Positions 42,912 to 48,829 of a DNA stretch of 48,829 bases are shown here, in pieces. A program made the position numbers and the translations under genes. How positions within the stretch are numbered: the first letter of the stretch is position 1; every line of letters starts with the position of its first letter. The notes beneath the pieces are model-generated. The model was not told the origin of the DNA, did no database searches, and saw only the letters and a list, made by a program, of their open reading frames with translations. Source of the DNA: Bifidobacterium breve (GTDB lineage Bacteria > Actinomycetota > Thermoleophilia > Solirubrobacterales > Solirubrobacteraceae); the NCBI GenBank assembly GCA_945878865.1, contig CAMCUD010000029.1:1-48829 (forward strand). Reading direction: 5' to 3'.

Positions 42912-44371
42912 GCGGCTGCGGCCTGGAGCACCTCCGGGTGCCGGGCCCACAGGTCGCCGAGGATCGCCTCGACGTGGCGGAAGATGTCCGCGTCGGGCGC
43001 GAAGCCGGCGGTGAAGCCCGACAGGTACAGCAAGTTCTTGAAGAAGAGCACGAGCTCCTTGGGCATCCGGAACCCCTCGAGCGCCAGCACGCGCAGGGTG
43101 CGGCCGAGGGTGTCGCCGAGGCGGTCGAACGTCACGGCGCCGTCCACCCGGTCGCCGAGGCGGTCGGCCTCGTCCTGCAGCGCCGCGCTCAGGGCGGCCA
43201 GGTCGGCGCCTTCGGGGATCGCGCCGAAGCGGGCCATCGCGGCGATCTGGCCGGCGGCGTCGTTCGTCGCGAAGGCGGCGAGGAATGCGACGAGCCCGGC
43301 GCGCTGGGTGTCGTCGAGCCGGCCGCAGATGCCGAAGTCCACGAGCGCGAACGTCCCGTCGGGGCGGACGAAGACGTTGCCCGCGTGCAGGTCGCCGTGG
43401 AACAGGCCGTGGACGAGGGTGCTCTCCAACACGCCGCGGATCGCGAGTTCGACAAGCCGATCGCCGTCGACCCCCGCGCCGTAGACGGCGGGCGCATGGG
43501 CGTAGGAGACGCCGTCCATCCGCTCCATGACGAGCACGCGCTCGGTCACGAGGCCGGGGATCGGGCGCGGCACGGCGACGAAGTCCAGGCCCTGGCGCTC
43601 GAGCGCGAGGCCACAGTCGACAAGGTTCTGCGCCTCCAGGCGGAAGTCCAGCTCCTCGAGGGTCAGCTCGGCGAACAGCTCGACGAAGCCGGCGAGGTTC
43701 GCGGTGCGCGCGGCTGGATGCAGACGTTCGCCCAGTGCCGCGGCGAGCGCCATCGTCTCGATGTCCGCGCACAGACGGCGCCGCAGCTTCGGACGCCGGA
43801 CCTTCACGACCACGTCCGTCCCGTCACGAAGCACCGCGCGGTGGGCCTGCCCGATGGATCCGGCGGCGATCGGCTCGGGATCGAACGACGCGAGCGTGTC
43901 GTCGCCGAGCTCTGCCGCGACGATCCGCTCGGCCACGCCGGCCCGGAGCGGCGGCGCCTGGTCGCGACACCAGGAGAACGCGTCGACCCAGGCGTCGGGC
44001 AGCAAGCCGCGGCCGCTGGCGATGAACTGACCGAGCTTGATGTACGCGGGGCCGCCGGCCCGGACGAGCCGCTCTGCGCGCGCGAGCGCTCCGCTACTTG
44101 CGTCGGGTGGAGCGACGGGCAAGCCGGTGGCGCTGGCCGCCGCGCTGAGCAGCACCAGGGGCGCGTCGGGCGCCGCGGCGCCGGCGATGCGCCAGCTCGT
44201 CGAGGCGAACGAGGCGATGGTGTCGGTCCACAGTCGCGGCGTGGCGAGCGCGGCGGCGTCGCGCGCGGCGCGGCGTCGGACGGCGGGGAGCGTCGACTGC
44301 CAGACCCGGGCCTCTTCGGCCAGTCCAGGGCGGCCGTCGAGCCAAGGCGAGGCGCCAGCTGTATGTGACAT
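42908..44371 (-). CDS. ABC1/AarF/UbiB-family atypical kinase
   Basis: A 487-residue kinase-like protein. It has the KxGQ motif (YIKLGQFIASGRGLLPD), the Ala-rich nucleotide loop EPIAAGSIGQAHRA, the invariant lysine VVVKVRRPKL, the catalytic FHGDLHAGNVF and the metal-binding LVDFGICGRL. The family supports isoprenoid-quinone or lipid metabolism by an ATPase-like activity. The start is ATG 44371 (or 44386). It is divergent from the DUF4396 gene. Confidence 0.9.
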   Translation of the reverse strand: MSHTAGASPWLDGRPGLAEEARVWQSTLPAVRRRAARDAAALATPRLWTDTIASFASTSWRIAGAAAPDAPLVLLSAAASATGLPVAPPDASSGALARAERLVRAGGPAYIKLGQFIASGRGLLPDAWVDAFSWCRDQAPPLRAGVAERIVAAELGDDTLASFDPEPIAAGSIGQAHRAVLRDGTDVVVKVRRPKLRRRLCADIETMALAAALGERLHPAARTANLAGFVELFAELTLEELDFRLEAQNLVDCGLALERQGLDFVAVPRPIPGLVTERVLVMERMDGVSYAHAPAVYGAGVDGDRLVELAIRGVLESTLVHGLFHGDLHAGNVFVRPDGTFALVDFGICGRLDDTQRAGLVAFLAAFATNDAAGQIAAMARFGAIPEGADLAALSAALQDEADRLGDRVDGAVTFDRLGDTLGRTLRVLALEGFRMPKELVLFFKNLLYLSGFTAGFAPDADIFRHVEAILGDLWARHPEVLQAAAA

Positions 44372-44435
44372 GGATCGATGGTACATAGGCCAGCGACACC
44401 CCGGGAGTGGACATCGGTCACACGAAACGCCCCGT

Positions 44436-44452
44436 ATACCCCCTGGGGGTAT
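44436..44452. promoter_or_regulatory. CsoR-like operator ATACCCCC-T-GGGGGTAT
   Basis: A perfect 17-bp palindrome of the A/T-GC-rich type bound by CsoR/RcnR-family copper or nickel repressors (established for that family). It overlaps the -35/spacer region of the DUF4396 promoter. Confidence 0.65.
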
Positions 44453-44456
44453 CTGC

Positions 44457-44462
44457 TAGGGT
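44457..44462 (+). promoter_or_regulatory. -10 element TAGGGT, leaderless DUF4396 start
   Basis: TAGGGT ends 6 nt before the ATG at 44469 and follows the CsoR-like palindrome by four bases. Confidence 0.5.
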
Positions 44463-44468
44463 TCCCCC

Positions 44469-45041
44469 ATGTCCTCGCACGCGCACCATCACCACCACGC
44501 GCTGCCCACGGACGGTCGCGCGCTCACCGCCACCGCCCTCAGCGCGACGCTGCACTGCCTCACCGGCTGCGCCATCGGCGAGATCGCCGGCATGGCGATC
44601 GGCACAGCGCTCGGCCTCTCCAACGAGGCGACGCTCGCGCTCGCCGTCGGCCTCGCCTTCCTCTTCGGCTACGGACTGACCAGCCTGCCGCTGCTGCGCG
44701 CCGGCATGGCCCTCGGGGTCGTCGTGCCCATCGCGCTCGCGTCCGACACGCTGAGCATCGCCGTCATGGAGGTCGTCGACAACACGATCATCATGACCAT
44801 CCCCGGCGCCATGGAGGCCGGCCTGGGTTCCCTGCTGTTCTGGGGAAGCCTCGCCTTCGCACTGCCGGTCGCCGGCGCCGTGGCGCTGCCCGTCAACCGC
44901 TGGCTCATCGCCCGCGGCAAGGGCCATGCGGTCGTCCACGAGACCGGGGTGCACGGCGGGCCGTCGCCCAGGACCGTCGGCGCGGCCGCGGCCGGCGCGT
45001 TCCTCTTCGGCGCCGCGGTGCTGCTCGCCGAGGTGATCTGA
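44469..45041 (+). CDS. DUF4396 His-rich membrane protein
   Basis: A 190-residue membrane protein with about five segments. The N-terminus is MSSHAHHHHHAL (six His of ten residues). The first segment carries HCLTGCAIGEIAGM (His29, Cys30, Cys34, Glu38), and further segments include MEVVDNTIIMTIPGAMEAG. This is the DUF4396 pattern. Metal-binding residues plus the CsoR-like palindrome over its promoter suggest a role in copper handling, perhaps export or delivery. No CsoR gene lies in the window. Confidence 0.85.
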   Translation: MSSHAHHHHHALPTDGRALTATALSATLHCLTGCAIGEIAGMAIGTALGLSNEATLALAVGLAFLFGYGLTSLPLLRAGMALGVVVPIALASDTLSIAVMEVVDNTIIMTIPGAMEAGLGSLLFWGSLAFALPVAGAVALPVNRWLIARGKGHAVVHETGVHGGPSPRTVGAAAAGAFLFGAAVLLAEVI

Positions 45042-45047
45042 CCACCC

Positions 45048-45086
45048 GTGGTCTTTTTTCGTCGTATGCCGACGGAAAAAGACCAC
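45048..45086. terminator. bidirectional terminator palindrome
   Basis: Arms of 17 bp (45048-45064 and 45070-45086, 16 matching) carry a T6 tract in one arm and an A5 tract in the other. On the plus strand the small stem GACCAC-CC-GTGGTC is followed by T6, an intrinsic terminator for DUF4396. The reverse strand reads into T5 for the convergent gene. The runs are striking in this GC-rich DNA. Confidence 0.7.
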
Positions 45087-45091
45087 ACGGC

Positions 45092-45796
45092 TCAGGCTGG
45101 CCGGCGCCGGCGCCACCCCCACGCCAGCAGGAACCCGCCGGCCACCGCCGCCGTGATCCCGCCCACGGCCATCGCGATCCCGAGGCCCATCGCCAATGGC
45201 GTGCCCGGGGTCACGACGTACTCGGCCCGCTCGGGCCGGATCCGCCGTGACGATCGCGTGCCGGTGGTGTAGGCGCAGACCACCGCGACGCGACCCGGCT
45301 GCGAGGAGAAGTGCCCGACCGACGTCGCGTCGCCGATCGTCGTCGACGCGTCCTGGCGCGCGCCGCGGAACCGCGTCTCCACGCCGTCGGGCATCCGCGC
45401 GACGCAGGCCGTGTCGCGCACGGTCAGGTCGCGGCGGTTCTCGTCACCGTCGCGGCCACGGAGCAGCAGGTAGACCGAGTAATCACGGCGATCACCAGCG
45501 GGGACGGTGAACGCCACCGCCCGTTGCTCGCGGTCCTCGCGGACCTCGCCGCGCGCGACCGCATCCTCCTCGATCCCCGCACCTGACTCCAACGACCGTG
45601 CCGCCCCGACGACCGCGACCGCGACGCCGCCGGAGATCAGCAGCGCGCCGGCGATCACCCGGATCCAGCCGGGCCGGCGGCGCGTCGGTCGCGAGCCGAA
45701 CGGGTCGCCACCGGGCGGAGCAGGACTGGGCGCCTCGACGGCCCGACCGCCAGGACGACCGCCGACCGGCGTGACGTCGGGATCGGTCCAGCTCAC
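45092..45796 (-). CDS. two-pass membrane protein of unknown function
   Basis: 234 residues from GTG 45796. A Pro-rich cytoplasmic start, one membrane helix (WIRVIAGALLISGGVAVAVVGAARSL), an external domain with two Cys (TACVARMPDG, VAVVCAYTTG) and a second helix (LAMGLGIAMAVGGITAAVAGGFLLAWGW) with a basic end. The external domain looks like a beta sandwich. The GTG overlaps the stop of the upstream gene (GTGA), so the pair is co-translated. No family is recognised. Confidence 0.72.
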   Translation of the reverse strand: MSWTDPDVTPVGGRPGGRAVEAPSPAPPGGDPFGSRPTRRRPGWIRVIAGALLISGGVAVAVVGAARSLESGAGIEEDAVARGEVREDREQRAVAFTVPAGDRRDYSVYLLLRGRDGDENRRDLTVRDTACVARMPDGVETRFRGARQDASTTIGDATSVGHFSSQPGRVAVVCAYTTGTRSSRRIRPERAEYVVTPGTPLAMGLGIAMAVGGITAAVAGGFLLAWGWRRRRPA

Positions 45797-47400
45797 GCCG
45801 CGTCGACCGGCGGCCAGCAGTACCGGAACGGCGGGACCGTCTCCGTGCCCCACTCGTCGAGCCGATCCAGGAACTCGGCGACCCGCAGCGCCGCCCGCAG
45901 CGGTGAGGGCAGGCCGTCGAGGTCCGGCGGGAGGTCGAGCGCCGGCCGCACCCGGATCCCGTTGCGCAGCCGGGCCTGGAGGACGTCGGTCATGTACGCG
46001 TCCCAGCGCGCGCGGCCCTCCGCGTATGCCGGGGTGTCCCGGTAGACGAGCACGACGACCTGGCAGCCGTGCGTGCGCATGCGGTCCTTGCCGTCCGCGC
46101 ACGGCTGCTTCGGGCCGATGTTCGTCTGGAAGAAGCCGCCCTGGATCTGCGGGTCAGGCGTGTCGACCGTGGCCTGCACGCTGTAGCAGTCGGCGGCGCG
46201 CACCCCGACGACCTCGAGGTACGCGCGGAGAAGCTCCTGCGGGGTCGACGGCAGGTACGGGAACGGCGACGGCACCGGCGGCGGATGCATGATCTTCAGG
46301 TGCACCGCGCGGCCGATGGCCTCCCAGTTGAGGACCTCGACGTGGACGCCCGTCATGGCCGCGCCGTCGGCCGGGAGATCGAGCGGCGCCGCGGCGCGCA
46401 TCTCCTCGAACGCCGCGTGCGGAACCTCCGGGTGGATCGCGACCACGCCCCGGACGAGCGAGCGGATGTGGCCGCTGCTGTCGTCGTCACCCTCGCCGCG
46501 CACGGAGCGGAACTCCGAGACGCGGGCGAAGCCGAGGCACTGCTCCGGCCCGATTCCCGCGCGCAGGCAGTAGGCCAGCGCGAGATCCTCATCGAGCACG
46601 GAGGGCTCGCCTACACGCCGGGCGACCCACAGCTCGTCGCCGCGAAACGACGTCGCGACCGGCGGCGCGGCGGGACCGCTCTCGCCCGCGGCCGGCTCGT
46701 GGACGATGTCCCACTCGACGACGCGCCCCTCCTCGGAATGCGGTGTCAGCGTCTGGCTGATCCGGTCGGGGACGCGATAGACGCCGAAGACGCGGGCGGG
46801 CTGACCGCTCAGCCCGGTCTCGCGCAGGTGCGCGAGCACCTCCTGCAGCTGCGTCCGCCCGCGGGTGGCCAGCCGGCTGATGCGCACGTCGGCGGGCTGC
46901 CCCGCGCGGTACGGCGCGCGCGCCGCGTCCCGGGCGGCCCGCTGCTCGGCGGCGACCCGCGCGCGCTCCGCGGGGTCCTTGATCTCCTTGACCTCGCGGA
47001 TGCCGAAGCTCTGGCGCAGCCCTTCCTTGAACTCGCCCTTGCGCGCCTGGCGCGTCTCGCGGACGAACGCCATGACGCCGTCCTGCTGGATCTTCGCCTC
47101 GATCGCGTCGGGGTCGCCCATGAGGTCGATCGGCGAGCCGTGCACGTAGCGGCCGGCCGGTCCCTCGAGCACGCGCGCACCCTCGGAGATCGTCTTGGCC
47201 TCCTCGTACGCCGCGCGCGATTCCGCCCGGCCGCGCTCGACCTCGGCCATGTTCGCCTCGTACGCCGCGCGCTGCTCGGGACTCAGGTACTGCAGGCTGG
47301 CCTCGATCTCCTCCGCGCTCGGCGGGTTGCGCGCCGCCTCGAGCCCCTTGGCGAGGTTCGATGGCTTGAAGGCGACGAGGACGTCCTTGAACATGCCCAT
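45793..47400 (-). CDS. large cytoplasmic protein of unknown function
   Basis: 535 residues from ATG 47400 (MGMFKDVLVAFKPSNLAKGLEAARN). Residues ~25-75 form a charged coiled coil (EEIEASLQYLSPEQRAAYEANMAEVERGRAESRAAYEEAK). Two large alpha/beta regions follow (YVHGSPIDLMGDPDAIEAKIQQDG..., FPYLPSTPQELLRAYLEVVGVRAADCYSVQATVDTPDP). No signal peptide or membrane helix. It is co-translated with the membrane protein at 45796, which suggests they form one complex. I do not recognise the family; it could be an enzyme or scaffold. Confidence 0.72.
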   Translation of the reverse strand: MGMFKDVLVAFKPSNLAKGLEAARNPPSAEEIEASLQYLSPEQRAAYEANMAEVERGRAESRAAYEEAKTISEGARVLEGPAGRYVHGSPIDLMGDPDAIEAKIQQDGVMAFVRETRQARKGEFKEGLRQSFGIREVKEIKDPAERARVAAEQRAARDAARAPYRAGQPADVRISRLATRGRTQLQEVLAHLRETGLSGQPARVFGVYRVPDRISQTLTPHSEEGRVVEWDIVHEPAAGESGPAAPPVATSFRGDELWVARRVGEPSVLDEDLALAYCLRAGIGPEQCLGFARVSEFRSVRGEGDDDSSGHIRSLVRGVVAIHPEVPHAAFEEMRAAAPLDLPADGAAMTGVHVEVLNWEAIGRAVHLKIMHPPPVPSPFPYLPSTPQELLRAYLEVVGVRAADCYSVQATVDTPDPQIQGGFFQTNIGPKQPCADGKDRMRTHGCQVVVLVYRDTPAYAEGRARWDAYMTDVLQARLRNGIRVRPALDLPPDLDGLPSPLRAALRVAEFLDRLDEWGTETVPPFRYCWPPVDAA

Positions 47401-47464
47401 CGGCCGGACGCTAGGCGCGGCGGCGCGCCCGGTCGAGTCCCGGATCGGTCCCGGGCCCGTCACC

Positions 47465-48829
47465 ATGTGCACGATGTCCTCGCTGCGTGAGCTCACCGCC
47501 GCACGCGATGCCGCCCGGTTCGCCGGGCGCGACCGCGAACTCGCGCTGCTCGAGCGGGTCCTCAGCGAGGACCCGCCGGCCTCCGTCGTCCTCATCCACG
47601 GGCCCGGCGGTGTCGGCAAGAGCACGCTCGTGCGCGAGACCGTCCGGCGCGCGGCCGCGCGCGGATGGACCGTCGCGACGGTCGACGGACGCGATCCCGC
47701 CGCACGCCTGGATCCCGCCCTCGAAAGGCTCGCGGGCACCGAACGCCCGCTGCTCGTGATCGATACCTACGAGCGCGTCGCGGCGCTGGGCGGCCAGCTT
47801 CGCGGCGACGCGCTCGCGCGGATGCCCGCCGCGACCCGCGTCCTCATCGCCGGGAGAGCCGCGCCCGACGCCGGCTGGTCGCAGGACGGCTGGGACGCAG
47901 TGACGCTCGAGCTCCCCCTCGGCGCCCTCGGGGACGCGGACGCCCACGCGCTGCTCGCGCGCCGCGGCATCGACGACCCGGCCGTCGCCGCCGAGCTCGT
48001 CGGGTGGGCGGGTGGGCTGCCCCTGGCGCTCGCCGTGGGCGCCGACGCCGCGGTCACCGGCGCCACCCCAGTTCCCGGGCAGGACGCCGACGCGCAGCTG
48101 GCCTCCACGCTCCTGCGGCGCCTGGCCGGCGACGAGCTTGAGGGCGGCGACCGCGACGTGCTCGCCGTCGCGGCGATCGCGGTGGCGGTGGACCCGCGGC
48201 TGCTGGGCGCGGTCCTCCCCGGCGTCGACGGCGATCACGCCGACGCGTGGCTGCGCAGCCTGTCGTTCGCCGAGCCGCACGGCGCCAGGGTCGCGCTGCA
48301 CGAGAGAGTCCGCGCCGCCCTGCGCCGTGACCTGCGCACCCGCGAGCCCGAGCACGAGCGCGCGTTGCGCCGGGCCGTCGCCGACCACCTGCACGACCGG
48401 GCCCAGCTGGGTGAGCACTGGCTCATCGCCGAGATCGCGGCGCTCATCGACGACCCGGACGTGCGGTGGGGATTCACCGCCGCCACGGACCGCTACCGGA
48501 TCGACGACGTGCGCCCGGGCGACGGCGAGGAGGCCGCCGCCGCGCTCGGCGCCCAGGACACCGCCTGGTGGGCCGGGGTCCAGCGCTTCATCGACGAGGC
48601 CCCGGATCGCGTCGCCGTCGTCCGCGAGGCCACCGGCGCGCTCGCCGGGATCTGCGTTGCGGTCACGCCGCAGAACGCGCCGCCATGGGCCGGTGAGGAC
48701 GCGCTGCTCGGCCCGTGGCTCTCCCACGCGCGGACGGCCGGCCATGACGGCACGGTCCTGCTCTGGCGCGACGCGATCGACCTCACCGCCGCCGGGCACC
48801 CGGAGGGCGCGTCACCGGTCGCGGCGCTG
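47465..48829 (+). CDS. STAND-type P-loop ATPase regulator (3' end off window)
   Basis: 455 codons to the right edge, still open. The N-terminus RFAGRDRELALLERVL is typical of LuxR/STAND regulators, followed by Walker A HGPGGVGKST (residues 45-54) and Walker B LLVIDTYE (~95-102). A helical region (GWAGGLPLALAVGADAAV) matches the winged-helix-adjacent GLPL motif. From residue ~340 the chain looks like a GNAT-type acetyltransferase domain (IDDVRPGDGEEAAAAL...FIDEAPDRVAVVREATGALAGICVAV). A C-terminal LuxR helix-turn-helix is possible beyond the window. ATG 47465 or 47474. It is divergent from the unknown operon at 47400. Confidence 0.75.
   Translation, partial: MCTMSSLRELTAARDAARFAGRDRELALLERVLSEDPPASVVLIHGPGGVGKSTLVRETVRRAAARGWTVATVDGRDPAARLDPALERLAGTERPLLVIDTYERVAALGGQLRGDALARMPAATRVLIAGRAAPDAGWSQDGWDAVTLELPLGALGDADAHALLARRGIDDPAVAAELVGWAGGLPLALAVGADAAVTGATPVPGQDADAQLASTLLRRLAGDELEGGDRDVLAVAAIAVAVDPRLLGAVLPGVDGDHADAWLRSLSFAEPHGARVALHERVRAALRRDLRTREPEHERALRRAVADHLHDRAQLGEHWLIAEIAALIDDPDVRWGFTAATDRYRIDDVRPGDGEEAAAALGAQDTAWWAGVQRFIDEAPDRVAVVREATGALAGICVAVTPQNAPPWAGEDALLGPWLSHARTAGHDGTVLLWRDAIDLTAAGHPEGASPVAAL

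Noticed and set aside
42482-44368. 628-aa open frame on the plus strand
   Set aside because: Opposite the UbiB-family kinase, and its first part covers the DUF1622 gene in another frame.
46069-47490. 473-aa open frame on the plus strand
   Set aside because: Antisense to the 535-aa protein; Arg/Ala/Leu-rich with no motif.

Overview
The window is about 48.8 kb of very GC-rich, densely coding bacterial chromosome. The gene content points to an actinobacterium of the Thermoleophilia/Solirubrobacterales type (Conexibacter or Baekduia-like). The reasons are very high GC, many leaderless genes with TANNNT -10 elements, B12-dependent ribonucleotide reductase, a DUF2252 protein, a secreted beta-propeller protein with a lysine/arginine-rich C-terminal domain, an HtaA-like secreted protein and many TetR/FMO/SDR genes. 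The taxonomic placement is inference from gene style, not from a marker gene. I see no insertion sequence, prophage, CRISPR array, rRNA or replication origin.

Layout. 1-4.3 kb: C-terminally truncated DUF3516 RNA helicase, a small ABM-like protein and a divergent DHA2-type drug exporter. 4.3-6.3 kb: TetR repressor, divergent secreted PHB-depolymerase-type esterase with two palindromic operators, then thioredoxin. 6.3-10.7 kb: LysR regulator, flavodoxin, secreted propeller protein and an FAD monooxygenase. 10.7-15.9 kb: tRNA-Thr(CGU), secreted EEP nuclease/phosphatase, DUF2252 protein, then an M20 peptidase coupled to a divergent glutaminase. 15.9-19.1 kb: aldehyde dehydrogenase and its divergent GAF/winged-helix regulator. 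19.1-22.3 kb: a cluster of three hairpin repeats around a 60-aa protein, SRPBCC/TetR divergent pair, class III aminotransferase, lipoprotein. 22.3-30.2 kb: flippase-like membrane protein, DNA polymerase III delta', two tentative small membrane proteins, DsbA-like protein, thymidylate kinase, O-antigen-ligase/TPR protein, a secreted membrane-anchored protein. 30.2-36.5 kb: nrdJ with a roughly 130-nt leader, HtaA-like protein, MFS exporter coupled to a membrane-anchored protein.

36.5-41.6 kb holds the most interesting unit. It is a four-gene operon (minus strand) of a membrane-anchored protein usually called 'metal-dependent hydrolase', a flavin/2Fe-2S reductase, a Baeyer-Villiger/FMO-type monooxygenase and an SDR, with a divergent TetR and a palindromic operator between them. 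The first protein carries a complete ferritin-like diiron signature (two E...ExxH pairs), so I read the cassette as a diiron oxygenase with its own reductase feeding a BVMO and an SDR. 41.6-48.8 kb: lipoprotein, small proteins, UbiB/AarF kinase, a His-rich DUF4396 membrane protein under a CsoR-like palindrome, an uncharacterised two-gene operon, and a STAND-type ATPase running off the right edge.

Two genome-style signals cut across the window. First, a family of hairpin repeats has shared outer arms (GCCGAACGT...ACGTTCGGC) but divergent inner stems, with five copies, two of which supply the last codons and stop of a gene. Second, at least ten genes start 6-7 nt after a TANNNT-like hexamer, which indicates widespread leaderless transcription.
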